Origin: Myroides injenensis M09-0166
GTDB taxonomy: Bacteria > Bacteroidota > Bacteroidia > Flavobacteriales > Flavobacteriaceae
NCBI RefSeq assembly: GCF_000246945.1
Contig: NZ_BAEX01000003.1
Span: forward strand, 17,131-81,130
DNA length: 64,000 bases
Reading direction: 5' to 3'
Position numbers and translations under genes: made by a program. How positions within the stretch are numbered: the stretch's first letter is position 1; each line of letters starts with the position of its first letter. Shown here piece by piece: positions 54,245-63,105 of this stretch. The notes beneath the pieces were generated by a model. It worked only from the letters and a program-made list of their open reading frames with translations, was not told the DNA's origin and did not search any database.

Positions 54245-55384
54245 ATGAATTCAAAAATATGGTTATCCTCTCCACACATGGGAGGAACAGAACTTAACTA
54301 CATTCATGAAGCATTTGATCAAAACTGGGTGGCTCCACTTGGACCTAACGTAAACGGTTTTGAAGCTGATTTAGAACAATTTTTAGGTGAAGATGTACAA
54401 GTAGCAGCTTTGAGTGCTGGTACAGCTGCTTTGCATTTAGGATTAATTAATTTAGGAATAGAACCTGGTGATGAAGTGATTTGTCAAACGATGACTTTTT
54501 CAGCTTCTGCGAACCCAATTGCTTATTTAGGAGCAAACCCTGTTTTTGTTGATAGTGAAAAAGATACTTGGAATATGTGCCCTATAGCCTTAGAAGAGGC
54601 AATAAAGAGTCGTTCACTTGCAACAGGAAAATTGCCTAAGGCAATTCTTCCCGTTCATTTATATGGAATGCCTGCTAAGATGGATGAGATTATGGCTGTA
54701 GCTAATAAATATAATATACCAGTTTTAGAAGATGCAGCAGAAGGATTAGGTAGTAAATTTAAAGGACGTGCATGCGGTACGTTTGGTACAATGGCGGCAT
54801 TGAGTTTTAATGGAAATAAAATTATCACGACTTCTGGTGGTGGTGCTTTGGTATGTAATACAAAAGAACAAAAAGAACATACGGTTTTCTTATCGACACA
54901 AGCAAGAGACAATGCACCTCACTATCAGCATTCACATATCGGATATAATTATCGTATGAGTAACATTTGTGCCGGTATTGGACGTGGACAGATGGAGGTA
55001 ATCAATGAACGAATAGCAGCTCGCCGTGCAAATAATAAGTTCTATCAAGAATTATTTAAAGATATTGATGGAGTGACTGTTTTTATGGAACCATCTGAGG
55101 ATTTCTTTTCTAATCATTGGCTGAGTTGTATTACAATTGATGAAAAAGTAGCAGGGAAAAATAGAGAGCAATTGCGTTTGGCTTTGCTTGAAGATAATAT
55201 TGAAACGCGTCCACTTTGGAAGCCGATGCATTTACAACCTGTTTTTGCTGATGCACCTTATTACGGTGGTTCTGTAGCGGAGGAGTTGTTTAATACTGGA
55301 CTTTGTTTGCCTTCAGGATCTAATCTATCGGATGAGGATAGAGGGCGTATTGCTAAAGCTATTAAAGTATTTTTTGAGAAATAA
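54245..55384 (+). CDS. DegT/DnrJ/EryC1-family PLP aminotransferase (PglE-like)
   Basis: A 379-aa PLP enzyme beginning KIWLSSPHMGGTELNYIHEA, as in PglE-type 4-aminosugar synthases. It has ALSAGTAALHLGLINLGI, LPVHLYGMPAKMDEI, VLEDAAEGLGS (the PLP-ring Asp) and the PLP lysine in FNGNKIITTSGGG. It would aminate a UDP-4-keto-6-deoxy sugar, giving the substrate of the PglD-like acetyltransferases upstream. The 4,6-dehydratase (PglF) needed before this step is not in the window. ATG at 54245 is preferred over the upstream in-frame start. Confidence 0.9.
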   Translation: MNSKIWLSSPHMGGTELNYIHEAFDQNWVAPLGPNVNGFEADLEQFLGEDVQVAALSAGTAALHLGLINLGIEPGDEVICQTMTFSASANPIAYLGANPVFVDSEKDTWNMCPIALEEAIKSRSLATGKLPKAILPVHLYGMPAKMDEIMAVANKYNIPVLEDAAEGLGSKFKGRACGTFGTMAALSFNGNKIITTSGGGALVCNTKEQKEHTVFLSTQARDNAPHYQHSHIGYNYRMSNICAGIGRGQMEVINERIAARRANNKFYQELFKDIDGVTVFMEPSEDFFSNHWLSCITIDEKVAGKNREQLRLALLEDNIETRPLWKPMHLQPVFADAPYYGGSVAEELFNTGLCLPSGSNLSDEDRGRIAKAIKVFFEK

Positions 55385-55460
55385 TTTTTTTAAAAAAGAT
55401 AAATATAATATTCTTTATATATAGTTAAGAATTGTGGTTATCAACCATAAAAAATAATAA

Positions 55461-55492
55461 AAAACGCATAATGGTTATTTATGCGTTTTTTT
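55461..55492 (+). terminator. rho-independent terminator after the aminotransferase
   Basis: AAAACGCATAA (55461-55471) pairs perfectly with TTATGCGTTTT (55479-55489) and runs into T. Confidence 0.9.
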
Positions 55493-55572
55493 ATGCAATG
55501 CTTTTTTCTTTGTTTTACTCAATATAGATAGTGTTTTACGGATTTCCTTATTCAATATATATTTAAATAATG

Positions 55573-55580
55573 TAACTTTG
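55573..55580 (+). promoter_or_regulatory. putative -7 element of nagB
   Basis: TAACTTTG matches TAnnTTTG. It would give a leader of about 165 bases before the ATG at 55749. No clear -33 element is seen. Confidence 0.35.
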
Positions 55581-55748
55581 GGAATCATTTTTTTGACAAG
55601 TAGGCAGAATGTAGGGCTATTTATAGAAATCTACTTAATGCTTTTAAAGGTTACATTAATAATGGGGTGATCCTGATGAGGCAATGCAAAATAAGAAGTG
55701 ATCGTTATAGAGGTGACGTTACAGCCTATTGGATTAAAAATTTTGCAG

Positions 55749-56549
55749 ATGAAAGAAAGCAGTACAATAGATTTAAAATTAGAAAAAGAAAAGGCTGTTA
55801 AGGTCTATAAAAATCAAGAAGAGGCTTCGCTATATACCGCTAATCGTATAGCGTCAATTATAAAAGAGAAACAAACAAAAGGGGAACATGCTATAATCGG
55901 ACTAGCAACTGGGTCAACGCCAAAAGGGGTATACCAACAGCTAGTGCGTATGCACCGAAATGAAGGACTTAGTTTTAAGAATATGATTTCGTTTAATCTC
56001 GATGAGTATTATCCTATGATGCCAGTGGAGGAGCAAAGCTATGTTAGTTTTATGAAGCAACAATTGTTTAATCATATTGATGTTCCTACACATCAGATTC
56101 ATATTCCTGATGGCACATTGTCTATAGAGGCAATACAAGCCTACTGCGACTTATATGAACAAAAGATTCAGAATTATGGTGGATTGGATATTCAATTACT
56201 AGGTATAGGTCGTACGGGACATATCGGTTTTAATGAACCTGGGTCAGATGATGTGACGAAGACTCGCTTGGTCACGCTAAATGATATTACAAGGGAGGAT
56301 GCCTCTGGTGATTTCGGTGGTAAAGAGAAGGTTCCTTCTCAGGCAATTACTATGGGGATTCAAACAATTACTGGTGCTAAAGAAATTATTTTACTAGCGC
56401 TAAGTAAACGCAAAGCAGAGATTATACAAAAGGCACTAGAGGGACATATAACACCTGATGTTCCTGCTACTTTTTTACAGAAATATAAAAACGTGGAGTA
56501 TATATTGGATGCAGAAGCGGCTTCACTTTTGAGTAATATTAAAGTGTAA
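55749..56549 (+). CDS. nagB: glucosamine-6-phosphate deaminase
   Basis: Converts glucosamine 6-phosphate to fructose 6-phosphate and ammonia in the cytoplasm. The 266-aa protein has the sugar-phosphate loop GLATGSTPKGVYQQL, the catalytic Asp in SFNLDEYYPM and GIGRTGHIGFNEPGS. Length equals the single-domain E. coli type; many Bacteroidota NagB proteins carry an extra LmbE-like C-terminal domain, absent here because the frame stops just where it would start (SLLSNIKV). The ATG at 55749 is chosen by homology. It links amino-sugar supply to the neighbouring glycan locus, or may just be a chance neighbour. Confidence 0.92.
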   Translation: MKESSTIDLKLEKEKAVKVYKNQEEASLYTANRIASIIKEKQTKGEHAIIGLATGSTPKGVYQQLVRMHRNEGLSFKNMISFNLDEYYPMMPVEEQSYVSFMKQQLFNHIDVPTHQIHIPDGTLSIEAIQAYCDLYEQKIQNYGGLDIQLLGIGRTGHIGFNEPGSDDVTKTRLVTLNDITREDASGDFGGKEKVPSQAITMGIQTITGAKEIILLALSKRKAEIIQKALEGHITPDVPATFLQKYKNVEYILDAEAASLLSNIKV

Positions 56550-56652
56550 GTTTTTCCTTTTGAGCTGAATAAAGGCAAACAAGAAATGAGAAATTGATAA
56601 TAGGAAAAGCTTTGCGAAGTATTATTTGATTATAAAAGAAAGAAAATATATT

Positions 56653-56685
56653 AAGGGACTGTCTTAAAAATACAGCCCCTTTTTT
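56653..56685. terminator. terminator-like hairpin, copy 1 of an inverted pair
   Basis: AAGGGACTGTCTT and the following TACAGCCCCTT form an imperfect stem with a T-run on the plus strand. The same 32-base sequence, one mismatch aside, occurs inverted at 63065-63096. Confidence 0.65.
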
Positions 56686-56824
56686 GTTGTTATTATTTTA
56701 TAGTTTCCTTAAATCAGTTTCAAGTTATAGTTGTTGAATTTCATTACAAAACTTATTTGTTGGTTTATAACTGTTATTTTATTTCATTTTGTAATAATTA
56801 AGAATGATAAATGCTATTTATGGG

Positions 56825-56869
56825 TATTTCGGTCAGACCGTGCCACCTATTTCGGTCAAATGGTGCCAC
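56825..56869 (-). repeat. left terminal repeats of the IS21-family element
   Basis: Two tandem units TATTTCGGTC...TGCCAC, of 22 bases each, separated by one base. Confidence 0.8.
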
Positions 56870-56912
56870 TTTAAAAAGTTATACAATAATACAAAAAAAG
56901 TTATTTCAAACG

Positions 56913-57383
56913 CTAAAAGTTTGTCTTCCTCATTGATTCTCCATTGAGATCTATTCTATGAGAAGAGTTGACGATTCGATCAAGAACCGCATCTGCAATA
57001 GTATTTTCCCCAATTAAAGGATACCAAGCAGCTACAGGTATTTGTGAGGATAAAATAATAGAAGCTTGATTATACCTTTGATCAACGATATCAAAAAGCG
57101 CTTCTCTAATCAGATTATCAAAAGGTTGTAGTCCAAAGTCATCTAAAATAAGCAAGTCACATTTAAGTACTTTCTTGATTTCTCTTTGATAAGTTCCATC
57201 TATTTTACTTGATTTTAGCAGGTTAAATAGATTGGCTGTATTAAAATAAAGTACCTTATATTCCATAAGACAAGCTTGATTTCCTAAGGCTTGAGCAAGA
57301 TAACTTTTACCAACTCCACTGGCTCCAGTTAAAATAATATTCTGTTTTTTCAGTATAAAATCTAAGGTTGTTAGCCTATTAAA
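56913..57383 (-). pseudogene. istB: istB, 3' part (IS21 helper ATPase)
   Basis: C-terminal 153 residues of the IstB AAA+ ATPase: Walker A in ILTGASGVGKSYLAQALG, Walker B in LLILDDFGLQPFD, and the sensor region IADAVLDRIVNSSHRI. It lacks its N-terminal domain because IS66 is inserted immediately upstream. The fragment continues exactly from residue 89 of the 5' part once the IS66 and one copy of the 8-bp repeat are removed (NAFNR joined to LTTLDF). The ATG that opens the frame at 57395 belongs to the IS66 end and is spurious. Confidence 0.93.
57376..57383. repeat. IS66 target-site duplication, left copy
   Basis: CTATTAAA, identical to 59742-59749. An 8-bp duplication is the usual size for IS66-family insertions. 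Confidence 0.93.
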
Positions 57384-57422
57384 GTATGCCCCCAAGCAAG
57401 TACATCTTGTAGGATATAAATA

Positions 57423-59016
57423 TTATTCTACAGTATCAACAATAAGTTTCTTGCAATTATGCGGATATAAGTCTGAGATATTCTTGTGATTGATGGATTG
57501 TATGTTTTCAAGAACATATTTTAACCACTGATACGGGTTAACGTCATGCTTTTTACAGTTAGCAAAAAACGTATAGATCATCGCTGCTCTTTGTGCCGCA
57601 TGGTGAGATCCAGCCAGCAAAGAGATAGTTTTTACGGCCCAATGCTACCGGTCTGATTGCGTTTTCAACTAGGTTGTTGTCTATTTGAAGATTTCCATCA
57701 TATAAATACGCACTTAGGTTATCCCATCTAGTTTGGGAGTAAGTAAAGGCTTTTCCTATTTGACTTTTAGGCAAAGTAAGTTTCATTTGAGCAAACATAT
57801 ATTTACCAAGTTCGTTGATGATGGGTAAACTCTCTTTCAGACGAAGTTCTTTAATTTGCTCTGGAGCTAAGTTTTGTTCTTTCGCTTTTCGTTCTACAGC
57901 ATATAGTTTTTGTATTTGTACCAGTACATGCTGTGCTTTTGTTTTGTCATTGTCTAAAGCACGTTCAAACTCACGACGAGCATGTGCCCAACAGCCAAGG
58001 TGTGTTACCTCTAACTTTTGTCCATAGGCTCTGTATCCGCTATAACCGTCGGTTTGCAGATATCCTTTAAAGTTTTCTAATACAGGGAGTGCAGCACTAC
58101 TGCTACGCGTAGGACTGTAAGTAAACATCACTAGCTTGGATATAGGGGCGTGATAGACCCAGTAATACCCTAGATGAGATTTGTCTTTCTTTTTCTCATC
58201 CAAAACCTTGATAGTGGTTTCATCTACTTGAAGGTACCCTTGGTTTTTGATATCCATCAACAACCTTTCATATAGTGGTTTTAAAGCATCCATCTCTTGA
58301 GCGGCCCACCCCTCTATAGTAGAGGAAGCGATATCTATGCCTTCTCTTGAAAAAATCTGTTTTTGACGGTATAAGGGCAGGTGATCCATATACTTAAAAA
58401 CAAGGAGTATAGCTAAGAGCCTATTAGATGGTATGCCTTTTTCGATAATTCGCTCTGGAAGTAATCCAATACTAATTTGCGTATCGTCTTTGTCTTTGGT
58501 TGCGTATTTATATCGGATGTAACGTTTAATTTTAAAGTAACCTGGAACGTAGTCTAGTACATCTGTCGTTTCTTTTCCAATGCAGACCTTATCAGATAAA
58601 TCCCCCTCTGGATGGATTTCTATTTCTTCTACAGGTAAATGATTGGGTAGTTTCGCTCTTCCTGGGTGTTTTTTCTTTTCACGAGAGTAGGTAATCTCTT
58701 GTTTGATTACTTCTTCTTGTTCTTGCACAACTTCAGGTTCAACATCTAAAGGTAACGCTGTTTGATTAGGATCTTCAAAACGCTCTCGCTTTTGCCCAAA
58801 TTGCATTCGACGGAGAAGATCAACTAAGCGTTGAAGTTCAATCGTTTTTTCTTCAAGTTCGGCTGATTTTCCCTTCTCTTTCTTGAGTTCAGATTCAATT
58901 TTAATATTTGCCTTTTCTTGTTTGGAAATAGTTTTGGACTGCTGTTTTATAAGCGCCAAAAGTTCTTGTTTTGATAAGTTTTCCAAGTCTATTTCCATGA
59001 CGGAAATATACGTCAA
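57423..59016 (-). pseudogene. tnpC: IS66 TnpC transposase, frameshifted by a 4-bp duplication
   Basis: DDE transposase of the IS66 family. The frame from 59016 begins with a coiled coil (QELLALIKQQSKTISKQEKA), then a zinc-finger-like linker and the catalytic region (YLQVDETTIKVLDEK, LQTDGYSGYRAYG, DNNLVENAIRPVALGRKNYL). After YLFAG it shifts to WISPCGTKS and stops at 57559. The true C-terminus (SHHAAQRAAMIYTFFANCKK, to 57423) lies in another frame. The shift is caused by a tandem duplication CAGCCAGC at 57611-57618 on the plus strand: removing four bases gives LFAGSHHAAQ. The lesion follows the catalytic Glu, so residual activity is possible but unlikely. Confidence 0.92.
57611..57618. repeat. 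4-bp tandem duplication that breaks tnpC
   Basis: CAGC is present twice in tandem. One copy restores the IS66 transposase frame. Confidence 0.85.
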
Positions 59017-59047
59017 AAGCCTTGATTATACAAGGTTTTTAGTGTAT

Positions 59048-59386
59048 TTACTTTAATAAAAAACGTCTTTTTTGACTGCTTTTTATCACTTGGATTCCCT
59101 CTATCATTAATACCAAATCGCTTCAACTGATTTGAGTGCGATTATGGATAGGAAAAGCAAAAGTTCCTTGTTCTAATCGTTTGTGATATAACACAAATCC
59201 ACCCGTTTCCCAATGGAGAAGTTTCATTTGATTACCGCGGCGATTGATAAAAACATAGACGCTCCCATTATGAGCAACTTGATTGAGTTCGTTTTGAACA
59301 ATACCACACAAACTATCAAAACTCTTGCGCATATCACAGGCAGATTTATACAAATAGAATTGATGGAAACTACTTAAACTAAACAT
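59048..59386 (-). pseudogene. tnpB: IS66 TnpB accessory protein with premature stop
   Basis: IS66 Orf2-like accessory protein. The readable part is 87 aa with the family core KSACDMRKSFDSLCGIVQNE and VFINRRGNQMKLLHWETGGF, then VLYHKRLEQGTF. It ends at TGA (59123-59125 on the plus strand), but the frame continues as SDLVLMIEGIQVIKSSQKRR to a stop at 59048-59050, which is the normal family end; the stop stands where the family has Trp (ISW), a TGG to TGA change. Full length would be about 112 aa. Its start overlaps the tnpA stop. Confidence 0.88.
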
Positions 59387-59670
59387 TATCCAAGCTGTAA
59401 TAAAGAATATAACTCACTTAAGTTTTCCGTGTGAACGCGAAGCTTAACTCCATTGGGATAAATAATCTCGTATTCCTTTTTGATTAAATGATCTTTACTA
59501 ATGGCGATAAAACTACTCGAATTATCTTGTTGGTGATCTTTATGATATTTTCGAACCCAATAACTAAAGGTTGGCAACTTTAATCCTTGCTCTTCACAGT
59601 AAACGGCCTGCGTTAACCCACTTCCTTTCCAATCCTCTACATGAGAATACATGATTTGCTGTTTGTTCAT
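59386..59670 (-). CDS. tnpA: IS66 TnpA accessory protein
   Basis: A 94-aa protein of the IS66 TnpA type with an HTH-like N-terminus (WKGSGLTQAVYCEEQGLKLP, then TFSYWVRKY) and a C-terminal strand region (IIYPNGVKLRVHTENLSELY). It is intact and its stop overlaps the tnpB start by one base. Its precise role in IS66 transposition is not established. Confidence 0.88.
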   Translation of the reverse strand: MNKQQIMYSHVEDWKGSGLTQAVYCEEQGLKLPTFSYWVRKYHKDHQQDNSSSFIAISKDHLIKKEYEIIYPNGVKLRVHTENLSELYSLLQLG

Positions 59671-59741
59671 CTTTTTAGTATTTGAGACAAACTTACTATC
59701 TTACGTTAGCTTGTGAAAGATGCAGTTGCTCAGGTGGATAC

Positions 59742-59749
59742 CTATTAAA
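59742..59749. repeat. IS66 target-site duplication, right copy
   Basis: CTATTAAA, identical to 57376-57383, in the istB coding sequence. Confidence 0.93.
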
Positions 59750-60007
59750 AGCATTTTTGTCAAGATCTCTATTATGGGTATAATTAATATCAGCAATACT
59801 AGCATTTTGCCTAAAATTAGCTTGTTTAATTAATCTTTCTATTTTTCTATTCTGTCTGTTTTCATACTCATGGTCTGTTAGTAAAGCAATGTATTCATCA
59901 ATGGTAAAAGATGTGATTGTGTTGTCTTTCATGTGTCTGTTGTGTAATGAAACCATGTCGCTTAATCGCATTGCTTTTAGTTTTTCGATAGTCTGATTGT
60001 TATCCAT
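59742..60007 (-). pseudogene. istB: istB, 5' part
   Basis: N-terminal 89 residues of IstB (MDNNQTIEKLKAMRLSDMVS, then TIDEYIALLTDHEYENRQNR and DINYTHNRDLDKNAFNR). This is the small DNA- and IstA-contacting domain; the ATPase part is 2.4 kb away at 56913-57383 because of the IS66 insertion. The frame runs on 14 codons into IS66 and stops at 59696. Rejoining the parts gives a normal 242-aa IstB. Confidence 0.93.
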
Positions 60008-60025
60008 ATAATTAATGATTAAAAT

Positions 60026-61579
60026 TTATTGATAAGAAGAAGCTCCTCTAATATTGGTGTGTGAAGGGATATGAGGAGTATCTGCGTTGAGTTGTTGTAT
60101 TGTTTCTTGATTGAGATCCATCTTGTGATGAAGGATGTTTTTAATGTGGGTATAAGTTGCTATGTTCTCTTTTAAAGCAAGTTCACAGGCCTTTTCTAAT
60201 CTATCTGAACCATAGCTTTTATGTAGCTGTATTACTCCCATAACTCGTTTATACCCTATTTCAGGATATTCAACATTATCAAGTATTCTCTCTACACATT
60301 TCACTACATTCTCGCCATGAAGTTGCGCTTGCTTTTTTAAGAATTCTGGACTCCAACTAGTGTAGTATTGATGTGTACTTGATAGATGTTTTTTTATTGT
60401 GTTATACGACCCATTGGTAGGATTTCGTTTATGCAGGGCTATGCGTATATGATTGTAATAAACTTCAACTGTGGTATTGGTGTAATGAATCGTGGTATGA
60501 TATCCTATATAACGGTAAGGAACACTGTAATAGCTTTTGTCAGGTGAGAAATATACATAACCTATCTTTTGTACTTTAGCTCTTTTATAATCTTTGATTT
60601 GATAGTTAGAAGATGGCAGAGTTTTTAAATATTGCCTTTCTACAGACTGGAACAGTTCTACGCGACTTGCTTCCTTACGCTGAAAAAGCAGCCCATTGTA
60701 ATGAGTTAATCTTGTTTTTATTTCTTGGTTTAGCTCCTCTAAGGAAAAGAAGGTCATCTCTTTAATAGGATAATAGATTCTCTGATACACTAAGTTAACT
60801 GCGTTCTCCACAAGGGCTTTATCTTGGGGAGAATAGGCTCTTGTTGGATTTACAACACAACTATAATGGGAGGCAAAGTCTTTAAAGCTTCGATTGATCT
60901 GAGCTTCATATTTACTAGAACGAGATACAGCTGATTTTAGATTATCAGACACAATAGCCAGAGGAACACCTCCATAAAAGTGTAAGGCATTGATACAACA
61001 CTAGATTAAATCTTCTTTCTTTTGACTAGCACATGCTTGAACATAGGTGTATTGACTGTTGGGAAGGATAGCCACAAAAACTTCTACAGGTATTATTTCT
61101 CCTGTATGTTTATCTACATACGAAAGCTTTTTACCTGCAAAGTCTATGTACATTTCTTTGCCAGGTTCATGCTCTAACTTCATTGAAACTTTTTCTTGTT
61201 TATACTTGCGATTATAGTGTTCCATAAACTGAGTATAACTATAGGGATTTTCTGCAGTTTCAGCATATTGACTATAGTGATAGAGAAAGGTAAAACCAGG
61301 ATGATTACGAACTTTATTTACTATTTCAAAGTACAACATCAATGCATTATGACGCTGAGTATCAACAGTAGTAAAACTAGAAAAAAGCTCTGATAATTGA
61401 AGTGTCTCAAACGATAAGAGCTGCTCAAGTGAATACTCACTGGCAGTAAAGAGTTGCATATAGGTATTGACAGTATTACGTGAAATACTTAGTGTAGTAG
61501 CTATTTTTCGATTGCTACAGCCATCTAAATGTAAGGTAATAATTTGTTTTAAGTCCATTGGTTCAAGTTTATTAGCCAT
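60026..61579 (-). pseudogene. istA: istA, IS21-family transposase, interrupted by an in-frame stop
   Basis: About 517 codons encode IstA: an N-terminal HTH (HLDGCSNRKIATTLSISRNT), a DDE catalytic core (KEMYIDFAGKKLSYVDKHTG, LAIVSDNLKSAVSRSS and YSPQDKALVENAVNLVYQRI) and a C-terminal beta-barrel part. A TAG codon at 61001-61003 (after KKEDLI) splits it into 192 and 308 or more residues. The frame is otherwise unbroken across it (CCINALHFYGGVPLAIVSDN), so the lesion is one base change, for example CAG to TAG. The stop lies between the first and second catalytic acids, so the product is dead. Confidence 0.92.
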
Positions 61580-61738
61580 ATCTTATCGTTTTGAAAAGAA
61601 CAAGATAGATGTAATTAACTTTCCAAAGTGGCACGGTTTGAACCGAAATAACTACAAGTGTAATTTTAAGTGGCACAAATCAAACCGAAAACTGGCGCAA
61701 ATCGAAACGGAATCACTGGCACAAATCGAACCGAAATA
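61580..61738 (-). repeat. right terminal repeats of the IS21-family element
   Basis: Four degenerate copies of a TTTCGG-containing unit ending in TGCCA (minus-strand sense), at about 61628-61650, 61670-61690, 61692-61712 and 61714-61738. Their orientation mirrors the left-end repeats. Confidence 0.8.
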
Positions 61739-61865
61739 TCTAATTTATGTTAATTTTTTGTTTAATTATTTATTTGTTTTTATAAATAATATTGTAACTA
61801 TTTGAATTGTGTAATTATTATGTGTTATTTTTTTGTTGTTTTATCAAATATTTAAATGAATACAT

Positions 61866-62969
61866 ATGAAAAGATTATTGTTGTTTTTATTAACTGTTGT
61901 TTTAGTACTCTCTTGTAGTAGTGATGATAATTCAACTAACAAGGTAAAGAAGGGAGAGTTAACCCTGATCGCTAACAAAAATGAAGTAGGAGTTGGGGGG
62001 TATGTCAAGTTTACAACTATGTTGGATAATAAGCGAGACCCAGAGGCAGAGTTATTTATTAATGATACACGGATATATACACCTCATATGTTTGAGGAAG
62101 TAGGAGTTTATCAGGTAATAGCTAAAAAGAATGGATGTAAAGATAGCCCACCTATAGAAATAATTGTTAAAGATCAAGGAGAGGCTACCCTTGTACTGTC
62201 TATTACAAATAGAAACCCAAAGATTGGAGATACAGTAAACTTTGTGGTAAAAGATAATAAAGGTAATGATGTAGAAAATGCACAGATATATGATAAGACT
62301 GAAGATAAACTTTTGAGTGGTTTTGATTATTTAATTAAGGAGTTTGGAACTTATGTTTTTATTGCTAATGCACAAGGATATAGCGATAGTCAAGAATTAG
62401 TAGTAGAGGTTAAACCTCTTTTTACTATCAATGATAACCAGTATGGTCTTGATGTTGTGGTTGTAAATATAGAGATAGCTAATGTGATAGATCACAACGG
62501 TAATAATAGATTAGTTGATCAGGTTTACTTTCTAGAAGATGGTACAGCGGCTAATCAATATGTGTATAATATTGTTTCACGTGATGGAGATGATTTTAAT
62601 TTGTTGTCTTTGACTCTTTATATTGAGAATCCCTCTATAGTTACAAATGGAACAGAGGTAATAGATTACGGATCTAGAATACTGCCTAGTAGAAAGACAA
62701 AAGTTGAGTTAGTTTACGTATTTGCTATGACAAAATTTGATTTTATTGCAGAGTCAAAAAATGGTCAAACTGGTGCTAATTTTGGTACCTACGATTTACA
62801 AATCACAGAGTTTAAGGTACCCAATAATGGTTTAGGGGTAGGAAATGATAATGCAGAAGGTCTTGGTGATTTAAAATTTAATTATAAAAGTGATCAAAAT
62901 AGTATTAATATAGATTATAATGGAATATTATACTTTTTTGAATCCCTGCCAAAAGACTCAGATGATTAA
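61866..62969 (+). CDS. surface-exposed lipoprotein with Ig-like repeats
   Basis: A 367-aa lipoprotein. The signal peptide ends in VLVLSC and the mature start CSSDDN has the acidic residues of the Bacteroidota lipoprotein export signal, so it is probably on the cell surface. Two consecutive ~75-residue units (from about 30 and about 105) have an Ig/PKD-like pattern (LTLIANKNEVGVGGYVKFTT and LVLSITNRNPKIGDTVNFVV, each ending with VIAKKNGCKDS or VFIANAQGYSDS). The rest is strand-rich with no known domain. It starts 127 bases after the IS21 end. Confidence 0.75.
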   Translation: MKRLLLFLLTVVLVLSCSSDDNSTNKVKKGELTLIANKNEVGVGGYVKFTTMLDNKRDPEAELFINDTRIYTPHMFEEVGVYQVIAKKNGCKDSPPIEIIVKDQGEATLVLSITNRNPKIGDTVNFVVKDNKGNDVENAQIYDKTEDKLLSGFDYLIKEFGTYVFIANAQGYSDSQELVVEVKPLFTINDNQYGLDVVVVNIEIANVIDHNGNNRLVDQVYFLEDGTAANQYVYNIVSRDGDDFNLLSLTLYIENPSIVTNGTEVIDYGSRILPSRKTKVELVYVFAMTKFDFIAESKNGQTGANFGTYDLQITEFKVPNNGLGVGNDNAEGLGDLKFNYKSDQNSINIDYNGILYFFESLPKDSDD

Positions 62970-63064
62970 ATAGAGTATTTAAGATTAAAGTTGTAATATT
63001 GTTAGATTTATTTTAAAATTCACTTTAAGTTAGTATGAGTTTAAGTGAATTATGTTGATTATGT

Positions 63065-63096
63065 AAAAAGGGGCTGTCTTTTTAAGACAGTCCCTT
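63065..63096. terminator. terminator-like hairpin, copy 2 of an inverted pair
   Basis: AAGGGGCTGTCTT pairs with AAGACAGTCCCTT (one mismatch). On the opposite strand it equals the sequence at 56653-56685 with one mismatch, including the same internal asymmetry. It follows the lipoprotein gene by about 95 bases. Confidence 0.65.
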
Positions 63097-63105
63097 GTGT
63101 TTGTG

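Larger units (their letters stand above)
55385..55748. other. 364-base intergenic region before nagB
   Basis: Holds the terminator at 55461 and a possible nagB promoter element at 55573. No gene is visible. Confidence 0.5.
57384..59741 (-). mobile_element. IS66-family insertion sequence (2,358 bp)
   Basis: Inserted in istB and bounded by the 8-bp direct repeat CTATTAAA. The ends, read inward, are GTATGCCCCCAAGCAAGTAC (left) and GTATCCACCTGAGCAACTGC (right), imperfect inverted repeats sharing GTAT, AGCAA and the CATC that follows. It carries tnpA, tnpB and tnpC on the minus strand in the usual order. The exact 8-bp duplication indicates an uncorrected recent insertion relative to the IS21 element, yet tnpB and tnpC each carry a disabling mutation. 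Confidence 0.95.
56825..61738 (-). mobile_element. IS21-family element, split by an IS66-family insertion
   Basis: The element encodes IstA and IstB on the minus strand. Both ends carry repeated motifs of the form TATTTCGG...TGCCA: two at the left (56825-56846 and 56848-56869) and four at the right (from 61628 to 61738), all inverted relative to each other, as expected for the multiple transposase-binding sites of IS21 elements. Without the inserted IS66 and one target copy the element would be about 2.55 kb. I cannot identify a target duplication at its outer ends. Both genes are broken, so it is a relic. Confidence 0.9.

Noticed and set aside
57815-58027. 70-codon plus-strand frame inside tnpC
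   Set aside because: It is a cysteine- and serine-rich shadow of the IS66 transposase coding strand.
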